Part shown: piece after piece, positions 1 through 13,099 of the stretch | Layout of the letters: each line of letters begins with the position of its first letter | How positions within the stretch are numbered: the first letter of the stretch is position 1 | From: Ailurus styani | Lineage: Eukaryota; Chordata; Mammalia; Carnivora; Ailuridae | Direction of reading: 5' to 3' | NCBI GenBank assembly: GCA_002007465.1 | Contig: LNAC01000232.1 | Coordinates: 3,839,817-3,903,816 of the forward strand | DNA: 64,000 nt | The notes under the pieces: model-generated | Database searches by the model: none | Told to the model about the DNA's origin: nothing | Seen by the model: only the letters and a program-made list of their open reading frames with translations | Translations under genes and position numbers: made by a program

Positions 1-429
1 AACGTGGTCTTTGCAGAGCTTCGGTTTCTTTCCAAACACGCTGACAGAGTGGTCAGAGGTGCTAGGAGGCTGACTTGGCGGTGAGCCACCTCTGAACTAC
101 TAAAGGGAAGGAAGGTTAACATTGACAGCGGCCAGCTGGAGGGTCCCAGCCACGAGGGAGCCACGGCGACGCAGAAGGCAGTGGCCCATCCGGACCCTCC
201 CCACCGGGGCGTCCCCGACACGCTATGCCCGTCTCTGTGAATGACATCGCAGGTCGCCGGGCACACAGCCCGTGGCCAGGAGGAGATAATTAGGTTCGTG
301 AACGAAACTGAGAAGCAGCGGCCGTGGCCCAGGAGGTCAGGATGAGGAGCTGGTATCTGTTCCACCAGAATCACGAGGAGTAACTTAGGTTACCTAACAA
401 GGTATTCGCGACAGCCCTGATGGTGATGA

Positions 430-790
430 CAAAAGACCGGAAAACTTCTCAACAGTCCAGAAATGGAGAGACTGATTAAATAAATTATGGTACATGTAAC
501 AAAAGATTATTATAGTGGCAAGTCTATAGGTACGGCTGGAAAGGCTAATAAGGCAACTGTTCCGTAAAAAGCCAGGTACAGATCAGACTTCAGCAGGCTA
601 CCACTTGGGTTAAAAAGGGGGGGGCGGGGATTAACTCCTAGTTTATAAACGCACAGACTCTCTCTGGAGGGATACTCATGAGACTAGTAATGGTGCTTGT
701 CTCTGGGGAAAGGGGGTAGGAGGGAGGATGGGAAGGAAACTTACTTTTAACTAGATACTTTTGGGGACTATTTACATTTTTAAAAACTAT
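430..790 (+). repeat. Old L1 3'-end-like remnant
   Basis: The wording resembles the sense 3' end of ancient mammalian L1: a 'gactgattaaataaattatggtac'-type motif, a short A-rich part, then a 'ctctggggaaaggggg' segment and a T-rich end. Divergence is high, so the subfamily is not assigned. Identification is by eye only. Confidence 0.4.
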
Positions 791-1390
791 TCATTCCACC
801 AACTGACAAATAATCAAGAACTTAAGTTTATGGCAGCCCTGTTCTGGGCCATGGTTCTAGAGAGGGAAGAAGAAGATAGAGAGGACCTGTGCCCTTGTAA
901 AATGTAAATTCTGGCAGAGGAACAGGCAGGCAAACAAGTAAATACCAGTGATATCCTGAGATATGAAAACGGGGTGACAACACAGTGAGGAAGCAGGTGG
1001 CCATCAGAATAAACGGGGAGGGCAAGAAGGTGACATTTCAGCAGAGATCAATCCCTGGTGGAATAAAATAAATCAAAATAAATGATGTCACAACAAAAAA
1101 CCTGAGAATTGCAATGAAAGGGAAAGCCTAAAACCAAGATTTCAAAGTTTCAAATAACTCTTAATTCCAAGTGAATGAGTAAACACCAAACAACTTAAGT
1201 TCACCTGTAACATGGGGGGGGGCAGCTATTTTCCAAAGGAGTAAGAAATTACTTGATTGTTCCTAGAAATTTTTACTTATAAACCAGACTGAATACTACT
1301 TGGTCTTTACATAAATCCTAATAAGGTAACCTTCTTTTAATGATGAGAGAGCGAGTCATTAAAAACTTTGGTTCAAGAATGATCTTGCTG

Positions 1391-1577
1391 GGGGCACCTG
1401 GATGGCTCAGTCGGTTAAGCGCCTGCCTTCAGCTCAGGTCATGATCCCAGGGTCCCGGGATTGAGCCCTGCCTTGGGCTCCCTGCTCAGCAGGGAGCCTG
1501 CTTCTCCCTCTCCCTGTGCCCCTCCACCTGTTTGTGCTTATTCTGTGTGTCAAATAAATAAAATCTTTAAAAAAAAA
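1391..1577 (+). mobile_element. Can-SINE (tRNA-Lys SINE), plus orientation
   Basis: The element has a tRNA-like head (ggggcacctggatggctcag), a CT-rich middle and an aaataaataaaatcttt plus A tail. It is flanked by a short TSD, gatcttgctg at 1381-1390 and catcttgctg at 1579-1588. It is antisense to STN1 transcription. Confidence 0.93.
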
Positions 1578-1960
1578 TCATCTTGCTGAATAAATAATCT
1601 TGGAAAGATAATTACCGCCTCTCATTTGTTTTGTCCTGCTGAGATTAAATACCCATCTCAGTGAATACTAAAAAGTACTATGAACCTTAAACTACTCCCC
1701 CCTCCACCACCCAAAGATTAAGTTTACTGAGATTAAGTGAGGAGGGCAAAAGGGCAGGTGCATTCTCATTTCAAATTCTTAGTGGTCAGTGACCTTTCCA
1801 GAAGAGAAACATGGACTAGCACCAGAACCTGTATTCCCTGGGTCTACCCTCTGAGTGTCCATGCCACAGTCATGTTCGTCCACACCACTTGAGCTGCACA
1901 CATCTGTCCTGCACATCAGGACAGGGGACCTGATTTCTCACATGGGCATGCTGCACTTAC

Positions 1961-2135
1961 CTGCTCAGGGCCGGCGCTGTGAATCACAGGCTGATTGGCA
2001 AGGGACAGCAGAGATTCCACAATTTCCAATTCCTGCTGGTAAAAGGTTTGCACTTTGTTCTCCATGAGGAATTCTTTAGCTCTTTCACTCAGCAAACACG
2101 TGAGACTGGCAAGATCCAAGGCACCTGGATCGCTG
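1961..2135 (-). CDS. STN1: STN1 coding exon C6 (end of OB-fold linker, start of winged-helix region)
   Basis: This exon encodes about residues 194-252 of this STN1, including the stretches [29 protein letters not shown] and [16 protein letters not shown], which closely match human STN1. On the minus strand the acceptor is ccctcag before 2135 and the donor is gtaagt after 1961. It is 175 nt long, enters in phase 2 (the AG of C5 plus C makes Ser) and leaves in phase 0, as needed for the next exon. It links the OB-fold to the first winged-helix domain, the half of STN1 that contacts CTC1 and polymerase alpha-primase. Later exons are outside the window. Confidence 0.96.
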
Positions 2136-2269
2136 CTGAGGGAAAGTTTTTAAAAGCCCTGAAGAAAACTATCGCCTTTGTTTCTTTTTGATGTGCATAA
2201 AACAGAAATTCAGCTGGGACATGTGACACTATACTGATGTTTGTCTGACTGACTGAACTACAGCTGACA

Positions 2270-4165
<1,896 letters not shown>

Positions 4166-4174
4166 CACTTGTTT

Positions 4175-4520
4175 CTGACATAAAGAGCAGTCGTCCAGTG
4201 AGTACTGTGTGGTTGTTTAAAAGGATGAGGCAGGACTATAGGAGCTATAATATTCACATGAGATTTTGAAAAAAATGTCAAGCTGCAGGATGGTATATAA
4301 AGTATGTTCCCATTTGTATCAAATAGCAAATGACAACCCATAAAATATATGGGAGAATATTCAAGCTTGCATATGCACAGAAGAAAAATGTCTAAAAGGA
4401 TACACTTCAACTTATGAATGGTGGCAACCTCTGGGCAATGGTACTGAGGCAGGAAAATGGGAACTTCTACTTTGTTACTTTCTACAGGTCTAGACTTTGG
4501 GTTTTTTTTAAACATACATT
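4175..4520. repeat. Probable old L1-derived sequence, family not determined
   Basis: The segment is AT-rich and reads like a degraded L1 3' untranslated region: 'tggcaacctctgggcaatgg', then 'gggaacttctactttgttac', ending near a T-rich stretch. The minus-strand 119-codon frame here has no recognisable domain. Family and orientation are not certain. Confidence 0.35.
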
Positions 4521-4525
4521 TTTTG

Positions 4526-4612
4526 AATATGTAATATATATATTATATATTATTTAATATACATGTATATATATTATATATTATATAATATATATATGTA
4601 TATGTATATTAA
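4526..4612. repeat. AT-rich (TA)n simple repeat
   Basis: About 87 bp of almost pure A and T with many tatata and attatat units. It contains self-complementary stretches that could form a hairpin or cruciform. It is intronic in STN1. Confidence 0.9.
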
Positions 4613-4640
4613 AAGAAATTAAAGCAGCAGCGGGGGGTGG

Positions 4641-4866
4641 GGTGCCTGGGTGGCTCAGTTGGTTAAGCGGGTGGCTCAGTTGGTTAAGCAGCCGGCTCGG
4701 GTTGTGATCTCGAGGTCGTGAGACAGGGCCCTGCATCAGGCTTTGTGCTCAGTGCAGAGTCTGCTTAAGGTTCTCTCTTCCCCTCCTGCTCCCTCAGCCC
4801 CTCCCCAGCCCATCCCCAGCTCCATGCATTCTTTCTCTCTCAAATAAAAAATTAAAAAATAAAATT
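4641..4866 (+). mobile_element. Can-SINE with internal 21-bp tandem duplication
   Basis: The element has the tRNA-Lys-like head, an older body (gtgatctcgaggtcgtgag) and a tail of aaataaaaaattaaaaaat. The 21-bp segment gggtggctcagttggttaagc occurs twice in tandem at 4648-4668 and 4669-4689. The flanks aaattaaag before and after suggest a short TSD. Confidence 0.92.
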
Positions 4867-5080
4867 AAAGGGTACACAGTGAAGTCTCCTTTCTAACCTC
4901 TCTCCCATTCTACCTGTAGGCAGAGGCTACTACTGGTCTTCTGGCCACTCTGAGAGTTCTCTGATGCAGACACTAGTGAGTATGCATATATTCTCAGTCC
5001 TCCTGGTCCCCCCACCCCACAAGAAAGTAAAATCATCTCTGGTTGGGAAAGATGGGTATCACTTTTTACAGTTTTGGGCT

Positions 5081-5264
5081 TTTTTAAAGATTTTATTTAC
5101 TTATTTGACAGAGAGATAGAGAGCACAAGTAGGCAGAGTGGCAGGCAAAGGGAGAGGGAAAAGCAGGCTCTCTGCCGAGCCCAACGTGGGACTCGATTCC
5201 AGAACACTGGGATCATGACCTGAGCCGAAGGCAGACACTTAACCGACTGAGCCACCCAGGCGCC
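5081..5264 (-). mobile_element. Can-SINE, minus orientation
   Basis: This is the reverse-complement pattern: a T-rich start (tttttaaagattttatttac), a gagagag-rich centre and an end at gagccacccaggcgcc. The flanks ctttttacagtttt and cttttttacaactttt look like a TSD. It forms an inverted pair with the SINE at 4641-4866 in the same intron. Confidence 0.93.
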
Positions 5265-5459
5265 CTTTTTTACAACTTTTTGTTAGAATGTGTCACAGTG
5301 TAGTATTTTGACTATGAGGCTCCACGGCAGCTTTCTTTCGGTTTCTTGCCTTGGGGGCTCACTGAGCTTCCTGGATCTGTGCATGTATAATTTTCAGCAA
5401 ACTTGGAAAGACTTTATCCATTATTTCTTCAAATACATTTTCTCTGCTCCCTGCACTTC

Positions 5460-5640
5460 TTCGGGGACTCCCCATTACACACACATTTTCCTCACAAGAA
5501 CCTTAGAGTATCTGTACTATTATGACCTTCACCTGCAGGTGAGAACATGAAGGCATATGGGGGGTAAGTGGACTTGCCCAGAGCCCCTCCATGAGTGTGA
5601 ACCATGCAGGATTTGAACCCTGGGCCACCCCAGCATCTGG
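5460..5640 (-). repeat. MIR fragment, antisense
   Basis: The MIR core phrases are recognisable: 'gtggacttgcccagag' and 'gcaggatttgaaccctgggc', the reverse complement of the MIR tRNA-like part. The segment is old and diverged. Confidence 0.65.
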
Positions 5641-5702
5641 GCTCCCAGGGCTTGGCCTTACTGCCATCATCACATCTTCAGCAGTGAGAGGCCACAGCTT
5701 AC

Positions 5703-5817
5703 CTTTCTTGCTCTAGGGCTGGGCTGCGGAAAGGCTGGTCATAAACCTTCCTGTAGATACTGGGCAGCTCGAGCATTCTCGCAATTTGAATGTTGCACAC
5801 GGGATCATCCACTTTAT
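5703..5817 (-). CDS. STN1: STN1 coding exon C5 (end of OB-fold)
   Basis: This exon encodes about residues 156-193, beginning with the split Tyr and then KVDDPVCNIQIARMLELPSI and YRKVYDQPF, nearly identical to human STN1. The minus-strand acceptor is ttattag before 5817 and the donor is gtaagc after 5703. It is 115 nt long, phase 1 in and phase 2 out, which fits C4 and C6. It forms the last strand and helix of the OB-fold. The second Asp of KVDDPV corresponds to human Asp157, a position mutated in Coats plus syndrome, and is intact here. Confidence 0.96.
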
Positions 5818-6527
5818 CTAATAAGCCATGGGGGAAAACATGCCGTAGAAATTACAGTGAGATCAGCTGTCTCCCACGTCCAAATTGCTGCTAGGCACCC
5901 AGTGGGTCTCCTCTCCTTTCCTATGGGTGCCCAAGGATCATACATCCTAGATGCACTAAATGGCTCCCAGTCATCCTTTGAGAGGGAATGCAATGCCCTC
6001 AGCATCACAGCAGCAGACTGGAACCAGGAAAAGCACATTCGCTCATTTACCTATCTGTTACAAAGGCAAACAACAGGGGCCATCAGTGGGATTTCCAACC
6101 AGAATCAGCCAGAGCCCTGCAAAACGTATCACTCAGAGGATGTGGGACTAGCTGTTTTCCTTCAAAATTAATGGACTCGGGGTCTTCAAGAAATCACCAT
6201 CATTTTAAAGAATATGAACATGGTGCCCTACATGGATTGCCACTTCGAACTTCAAAGTACTTTAAACTCTGATGTGGCTCAAATTAATTTGCCAGATAAA
6301 TATACTAAATCATTGGGTTTCTTCCCCAATTTCTAGTCACTGCTCTTCCAAATGAAGTTAAGAAATGCTGCTTTTCTAAAGAAAGCCTGTTATGAAATAA
6401 AATTTTCTCCAGTAGAGTTACATTTTTTCATCTGAACTTTTTCACCATTGGGCTTCTAGCAAACCCAGAGTTCACTGGACACACACCCAGAATAACAACC
6501 AATTTGGCAGAGATAACTTGTACTTAC

Positions 6528-6695
6528 AGTAAGTAGTGACACGAATCTCTCGTTCTTCTCTATACGTGCGGACATAACCTCTGATCTGGATAATGTCCCC
6601 AATTTCGATCTTTGTCTTCTGCTCAATGGTGTCTTGCAGCTTCTTAAGCTGCGAGGTTAAGTTCAGCTCCCCTAGAGTTGCAGCAGACGTAGTTG
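6528..6695 (-). CDS. STN1: STN1 coding exon C4 (OB-fold core, DNA-binding face)
   Basis: This exon encodes about residues 100-155. It starts with a variable linker (ATTSAATLGEL) and continues with LTSQLKKLQDTIEQKTKIEI, GDIIQIRGYVRTYREEREI and RVTTY. The minus-strand acceptor is ggtcctag before 6695 and the donor is gtaagta after 6528. It is 168 nt long, phase 1 in and phase 1 out. The RTY of YVRTYREE matches human Arg139 and Tyr141, used in single-stranded DNA binding. The Arg of IRG matches human Arg135, a Coats plus position, and is intact. The linker differs from human and makes this protein one residue longer up to this point. Confidence 0.97.
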
Positions 6696-7374
6696 CTAGG
6701 ACCAGAAGAGACAAATGTATAACATGATCACTGCGCCCCATGTGTGAGACGGTTCTGGGGTGAGACCAACATAAGACACCTATTCACTCTACTTCTGATG
6801 AGCTGCTCTACCATAAGAAACCTGCACACCCTTCTGAATACAAGGCATTAGCTGTAATTATTCAAAAGTAGGTTGAAGGGAACAGAGTCCAGGAGGCCTG
6901 ATAACCCAAGTAAGAAAGTTCTGGCAGGGCTCCAACATGCTCTCCCCTGCTCCTGCATTGCCAGTGCACTTAAAGGGTTCTACATGGTCCTGAGCTGAAT
7001 TCTGTAGGAGTTCAGCTGGGTTTGGTGGCAATAGGTCTCAATACCCCTTTAAAGTGTCCTTGCACAAAGACAAGTCTGGCATAGGACAAAAGGGGACCCA
7101 GGTCTCCATGTGCAGTTCTGCTTATGGGGAAGGCGAATGTGCCTCAGGCTGACTTCCCACCTAGGTACTCAACACCCTAATCTCTTGCCTTTCATCTTTT
7201 CTGGGTAACTGGGATAATCTCTCTCTCTCACACACACACACTCATTCTCATACCACTTAAAACTGTAAGCTTAAGCAACTTCATGGTGAAAATAACCCAA
7301 TGCACATTCAATTTAAATAATTTCTATTACTTAAGTTTAATTTCAAATTGTATTAAATAGTAAGAAGCATAGCC

Positions 7375-7593
7375 GCAAATATTTGGGTATTATAGGTGCT
7401 ATTCTAAGGACTTTACAGTGTTTTAGCACACCGAATCCTCACAACTACACCTATTTACTGTTAGCCTCATTTTATAGAGGAGGACACTAAGTCACAGAGA
7501 GGTCAAGCAACTTGCACAAAGTAAAACAACTAGCTAGCAGCCAAGCTGGAGTTTGAATCCAGGCAGTCCCTGACTCCAGCGCCTTCCTGCTTA
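7375..7593 (-). repeat. MIR, antisense, interrupted by a Can-SINE
   Basis: The reverse-complement MIR pattern is clear: 'cctcattttatagaggagga', 'cacagagaggtcaagcaact' and 'gagtttgaatccaggcagtc'. Its last bases (cctgctta) are duplicated on either side of the SINE at 7594-7784, so the SINE landed in the MIR end. Confidence 0.85.
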
Positions 7594-7784
7594 TTTTTTT
7601 TTTTAAGATTTATTTATTTGACACAGAGAGAGAGATCACAAGTAGGCAGAGAGGCAGGCAGAGAGAGAGGAGGGAGCAGGCTCCCCGATGAGCAGGGAGC
7701 CTGATGCGGGCCTCGATCCCAGGACCCTGAGATCATGACCTGAGCTGAAGGCAGAGGCTTTAACCCACTGAGCCACCCAGGCGC
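7594..7784 (-). mobile_element. Can-SINE, minus orientation
   Basis: The element runs from T-run plus aagatttatttatttgacac, through gatcacaagtaggcagagag, to gagccacccaggcgcc. The TSD is cctgctta at 7586-7593 and 7785-7792. It lies on the other side of exons C4 and C5 from the plus-oriented SINE at 4641-4866. Confidence 0.95.
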
Positions 7785-8084
7785 CCTGCTTACTCTTTAT
7801 TCTCTGCTGCCTGCCTCGTGAGCATTCTCATCTTTTCTAGTTACAGCTAGTGTGTGTAAACAATTCGACATTCTGATTTTCTGCCTAGCCCAAGTTCAGA
7901 TACACACATGTATCCCCAGAATCTATACAACTCAAACATTTAAAAAAACCGTGGAGCACTGGCATGTTAATATGCCACAGTCAGATGAGCTAGTTGCATT
8001 AAATATCCCATTCGCCCCCCTTTTTGTAATTTTTTATTTTGGCTTTAATCACCTGCACTGGATGGGACTTAGAGGTCAGCACTT

Positions 8085-8300
8085 GGGTAACGGAGTCAGA
8101 CAGACCAGGCTGAAATCTCCACCTACCTCCGACCAGTTCTGCGACCGCAGGCAGGCTGTTAACCTCACTGCTCCAGGGTTTCCTCGACTGAGTTGTGGGT
8201 AACAAGAGTCCACCTTGCACACAGAGTTGTTGCACATGATCTAAATTAACCCTTACATCATGAGCTTGGCATGATGTCAGAGCTGCAGGAAATGGTCTAT
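8085..8300 (+). repeat. MIR fragment, sense
   Basis: MIR order is visible: 'gagtcagacagaccaggctg' (tRNA-like part), then 'ctgttaacctcactgctcca' and a degraded 'catgatctaaattaaccctt'. Confidence 0.65.
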
Positions 8301-10024
8301 AAATGTCAGCTATTTGTAAAAATGAATAATGAAGCCCTCTAGACAAAATTGTGTGTTTTCCTTGGGGTGTTTTGTTGGGAATTACTGGACAGAAAAGTAG
8401 AAACAGTTCATTACATGTTGTCAGAAGGTTTGCCAGAAAGAAACAATCCAACCGTTCTCTTTTTTACAAGGTGTGGCCAGTGATGCATACACGCTTGTAG
8501 CTCCTACACTGGCTTGGATGTTTAGTACCTTAAAAACTACATAATGATTCCATGACATTTTTATTTTTACTTTTAAACTTCCAGACAGGCTCTGTGTTTT
8601 TATGTAAGATGACCTGCTCTCTGTATTTCTTTATGTGTAAGAAACCATCTTACACATTCTATGTATCCTTCGTGTCTTTTGTATACTTAATGTTAACTTC
8701 TGAAAAACTTTTAGGGCAGTTTTATCAGTTTTGCTAATTACAACCACTGCCCCCATCCCATTGCTTTTCTATGCTTTTTGATTTCACTTTACTACATAAA
8801 AGTTTTAAAAAAATGTTTAGTCTATCCCATTGTCACTGACAATAGTTTTTAGTGCTTAAATAGCTAAGGACTTATCAGAGTTTAACACATGTACCCCATG
8901 TCTGCTGCGATAAATACACAACTCCATCTTCTTTGGGTTATGTCATGGAAGCTTGAAGATACAGATCACAGTCCCCTCTTTTAAAAATATTTTTATCTAC
9001 CTGAGCCAACAACAGTTGTTAAATGCTGATGTATTTCCTGCTCTTGTTTTACTTCTGGTTTGTCGTATACTTAGTTCCTACAATGAATGAACGAATCTAT
9101 TAGCCTATTGATCACATTGTCTTTTTAATCTAATACAACTTAGATGACTGTGACTTTGTAAAGTGCAAAGGCATTATTTTTCTTTGACCGCACCTACTCC
9201 AGCAGGGGAAAGAGCAACCCAGGGAGCACAGGGCACTCTGTGTATCCAGTAACCAACACCGAGGAATCTAGACACCACCGGCATTAACGGTACTCAGCTT
9301 ACCGGCTTTCTTCAGAAAATACCCAAGTATTACTTTTAAAAGGTTATTCCGTCTGTGTTCCTGTCCCCTCCAGCCGTCTTGCACTTAGGCTGAACTGAAG
9401 ACACGTCATAATAAATGCTTCCTACAGCACTGCTGAAATGGACTGGCGGCCGGTCTGAGAACGAGACCCAGCTTTCATTTAAAGGGTGAGCCTTTAAACC
9501 CCCCAAAGTTCTAGTATCAAGGGCCAAGCTTTCTTAACTTGTCTCATAAGCCCGTCCAAATGGTATGTTCAACAGGACATTTATAGGAATTAATGGCCTA
9601 TTCTCATACACTTTAACGGACTGGAACATGATTTTGACTCAGACTAAATTTTGTTTAAAAAAAAATTAGTCTTTGTTGGCCACGTTCCAAGGGAAAGCTT
9701 TTAAATTGAGGGCAATTAAATGAAAAGGAGAGAATGGGCTAGTCAGGAATAATTTAAAAATATCACTTCGTATGTAACATGAGAATCACGTTCGGGCTTT
9801 CTCCTTGTATTCTTACCCTCTCTTTTTATTCTCAAAGCAATTTCCAATTAAGGCTACCTACCGTGACTGTTCATCTGTTCATCTGCTTACAAATCTTTTA
9901 AGAATCTCACTCTCAGTAGCCACTTTATTTTAAAAATTACTAACTATAAGAGCTATACAATATTCCTAAGGTCATTCTTTTAAAAAAAAATGAGTTGATT
10001 TTGGAAATTAAAACAATGTCTGAA

Positions 10025-10245
10025 ATAGGAATCTGCAAGCTACAGCCCCTGGTCCAAATCCACCCACAACCTGTTTTGGTAAATAAAGTTTTACTGTATG
10101 TACTGCGAGTGGCTGCTTCTGTGTCACCATGGCAACGCTGAGTAGTCAAGGAGCAGACCAGAGAGCCCACAAAGCAGAAAACATTCTCTATCTGACCCTG
10201 TACAGAAAAAGTCTGCTGCTCCATGGCCTGAAACAAGCACATATA
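10025..10245. repeat. Ancient DNA-transposon-like remnant
   Basis: The phrases 'aatctgcaagctacagcccc', 'tggtaaataaagttttactg' and 'ctgaccctgtacagaaaaag' match a widespread old non-autonomous mammalian element whose copies read 'ggcaaactatggcccatggg ... aaataaagttttattgg'. I am confident it is an interspersed repeat but not of the family name. Confidence 0.55.
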
Positions 10246-10924
10246 TTCAAACGACACCCTCTGATTGAAGGTTTTGATGACACAAAAACCACAAATCTGC
10301 AAATTGATTTTAATACCCTAGACATAGATATGTGAAAATTCAAGTATCTGATTGTCTTACAGGTTTATTCCTTACCTCTGAAACAGCGATATAAAAACCT
10401 GCTGTCTTAATTTTTTTTTAATCTACAAAGCATCGTAAGCAAAGCAGTGTCAATGATTAAGATGTTCCCAAATAAGGAAATGAACACTGAAGTTATAGGA
10501 AACTGGTGGCCAAGTTCTAAATGTAACTATGTCTGAAAATTAAGTGAAGGAACATCGCACTGGTCAGGATGGTCAAAGCAGGAAGCTGAGATTCTGGCAG
10601 GTAATGGCAAAGAGGAAAGACACCGCGTTATCACCCAAGGAGAGGGATAGCAGATGTTAGATGGACTAGCAGGCAGTATTTCATGAATAACCCCAGTGTG
10701 TACGACCTGCGTTGTGTGTGCTGCAAGACGGGAAGACAAGGTCCCAGCTACTGTCGCTTCTCTAGAGCCAAAAATGATCACCAGTACTACCTAATATTTT
10801 TTTCCATTATGAACTTAACTTAAAAAACTACCTAGGACCTATTAAAATATACTCAAGGAATTCCAAATTTTGTTTCGGTTATAGTCAATGTATTTAATGT
10901 ACAATTTTGAAGTTTTTTTTTTAG

Positions 10925-11130
10925 AGTATACGGGTGGTTCAGTTGGTTAAGCGTCTGCCTTTGGCTCAGGTCATGATGCCAGGGTCCTGGGACCAGCCCA
11001 CATCAGGCTCCCTGCTCAGCAGGGAGTCTGCTTCTCCCTCTGTGCCTCCACCCCTGCTCCCTGTTCCCGGACTCTCTCACTCTCCTGCTCTCTCTCTCTC
11101 TCGAATAAATAAAATATTAAAAAAAAAAAA
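10925..11130 (+). mobile_element. Can-SINE, plus orientation
   Basis: The head is diverged (cgggtggttcagttggttaa), followed by ctgctcagcagggagtctg, a long CT-rich stretch (ctctctctctctcg) and a tail of aataaataaaatattaaaaa. Confidence 0.92.
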
Positions 11131-11672
11131 GTAAAGTTTCTTTTCAGTTTATGTTATTCAATAGTCAACTTCAAAGGAATCCTATTTACCTTCTCATCAA
11201 TCTTAGAATTTCTGATATCTTTGAGATTTCAGAAAATCTGGATCATGGCAACACAGAAGTTAGTAGCCATCATGTAAAAACAAAAATCTCCAAAACCTTC
11301 TTTGGTCAAGGGTTACGCGTGGAGCAGAGGGATTCTGACCTGATTGGCAACTATGCTAAACACCTCGACTTCCGTAATAACGACCACGGTAAGAGGGAAA
11401 TGCTCTACCTCCCAGCAACCCGGTCCTGCTCCAGCAGGCTCAGGAGGAAGTGAGCACCAAAGAGGAGATGGCAGAAAGAAACACGACTTGCTCTTCTGTG
11501 ACATCAGTTGGCCGAGGGGGGCCAGAGCTCTGGGTTTAGTGCTTCAGGCTGATCAACAGAATTCACCAGTGGACAAATACGGAAACTTAGTGCTACTGCT
11601 GTTCTGCTGAGCTCCCTTGAGTAAAAACCATTGGTTAGCTGGAAAGTAAAGGAGTGTGTCAAATAAAAGTAC

Positions 11673-11741
11673 CTGATGAAGCCTCGGTATTGCTCGACTT
11701 TTTCCAGCAGATGCAATTTATAACTCCAGTGCCGTCGTCCA
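11673..11741 (-). CDS. STN1: STN1 coding exon C3 (OB-fold)
   Basis: This small 69-nt exon encodes about residues 77-99: VDDGTGVINCICWKK followed by a linker SSNTEASS. The minus-strand acceptor is ctcttgcag before 11741 and the donor is gtacttt after 11673. It is phase 1 at both ends, so it could be skipped without shifting frame. The Trp of CICWKK corresponds to human Trp89, a DNA-contact residue. It is too short to stand out as an open frame and was found by homology to human STN1 plus splice sites. Confidence 0.94.
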
Positions 11742-12388
11742 CTGCAAGAGAAGCATAAAAGGGCAGAAGAGAAATCTGGGCATCGAGAGTGAATGAGCAG
11801 GTCGTCATTACATTCAGCTGTACCCCAAAATGACAGTTTCAATAGCCTGGTTGGGCAAATCCCCTGTCAAACTCTCCTTCTATTTTCAGAAGTCACGTGG
11901 GCCGGGACACCGACGGGTGCTGCTTGTGTGCACGGGTCGCTGTTAATACACGAGCCTATCGGAAGGTGGTCAACATTTCACTCACCCTGCTTCGAGGGTA
12001 CTGGTGATTCCTGTTCATGCCTCTTTTAAAAATGCTGTCCTAAGGGGGTTAAGTACAAAAATCTCCATGAATGCTAACATGCAAAACGGGCCTTGGTCTC
12101 CTGCCCTGAAGCAAGAGCACACTGACACAGCCCGTGGTGAGAGGACTCAGAGGCAACCTTCTCTCACCACCCGCTTTTCCATGAGCTCCAAGAATTCCCA
12201 AGACAAAGCATCCCAAATTTCCTGACCCATGCTTCTCTTTGTGCATGAGCTTCTGCCCAGTCCTTAACACTGCAGGGACGTTAAGGAAAGCCAAGTATAT
12301 TGCAGAAGAGCAAAGTTTTGTTTTCATACTGGAAAGTAATTACACTTTAATCTCATAAACAATTTTGGCTTATTTTATCCTTAGTGCA

Positions 12389-12390
<2 letters not shown>

Positions 12391-12433
<43 letters not shown>
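12391..12433 (+). repeat. (CA)n microsatellite, 43 bp
   Basis: A perfect AC dinucleotide run of about 21 units. It is a likely length polymorphism and is intronic in STN1. Confidence 0.97.
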
Positions 12434-12436
<3 letters not shown>

Positions 12437-12916
12437 TTCCCACTGCACTTGGATTTATAACTGCAGAGGAACTGAAGATGTTTGCTATGAGAGGTATTTT
12501 CTCTAATTTCTGAAAAATTCAAAAAAGAGATCAGTGGGCTTAATGATTTTTTAAAAAATCACCAGAGAGACTGTTGTAAATGCACATGTAATACAGAATA
12601 TAAGGCAAATTATTCTTATTGCTGGTTTAAACCTGCGTTGGAAGCAGAAGCCAAGAAAAATATTTCTTATACTAAAATAAATTCCAAATAGATTTTATTA
12701 AATGTAAAACAGGTAAACTTAAAAAGATAAGAAGAAAATATGGGTAAATACTTTTGAACCTTGGACTTAGAGTTGGTGGGAAGAGACTTCTTAGGCAGAC
12801 CTGAAGATCAGAACTCATTTTTTAAAAGTCCGATAGATGACCAACTAAAAATTAATGCCTTATAGCAATTTTCCAAATGATAAGGCTAGTGTCTTAATAT
12901 ATAAAGAGCTCGCACA

Positions 12917-13089
12917 GGGGTGCCTGGGTGGAGCAGTCAGTTGAGCATCTGACTCTTGATTTTGGATCAGGTCATGGTCTCAGGGTTGTGAGATCGAGCC
13001 CGGTGTCTGCACTCAGCACAGAGTCTGCATGAGATTCTCTCTCTCCCTCTGCCCCTCCCCCCTTCAAATAAATAAACAAATAAATAAAT
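12917..13089 (+). mobile_element. Can-SINE, plus orientation
   Basis: The head is gggtgcctgggtggagcagt, the body is of an older type (tctgactcttgattttggat), and the tail is aaataaataaacaaataaat. The TSD is agctcgcaca (12907-12916) and agctcataca (13090-13099). Confidence 0.93.
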
Positions 13090-13099
13090 AGCTCATACA

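Larger units (their letters stand above)
1..1960 (-). other. STN1: STN1 intron downstream of coding exon C6 (partial)
   Basis: This is intronic sequence following the C6 splice donor; it runs off the window at position 1. I looked on the minus strand for the next STN1 coding exon and did not find it, so it lies beyond position 1. The block holds a moderately CpG-containing stretch at about 120-290, an L1-like remnant (430-790) and one Can-SINE (1391-1577). Nothing else is recognised. Confidence 0.8.
6696..11672 (-). other. STN1: STN1 intron between C3 and C4
   Basis: A 4,977-bp intron. It holds two MIRs (7375-7593 and 8085-8300), Can-SINEs (7594-7784 and 10925-11130) and a DNA-transposon-like remnant (10025-10245). 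The stretches 6700-7370, 8440-10020 and 10250-10920 show no recognised element. A short (CA)n is at about 7225-7245. The 150-codon minus-strand frame at 7999-8451 overlaps a MIR and is not a gene. Confidence 0.85.

Noticed and set aside
1..1960. Possible next STN1 exon at the left edge
   Set aside because: No minus-strand peptide matching the expected next segment of STN1 was found; the exon must lie beyond position 1.
7999..8451. 150-codon minus-strand ORF in an STN1 intron
   Set aside because: It overlaps a MIR and has no domain or splice context; a chance frame.
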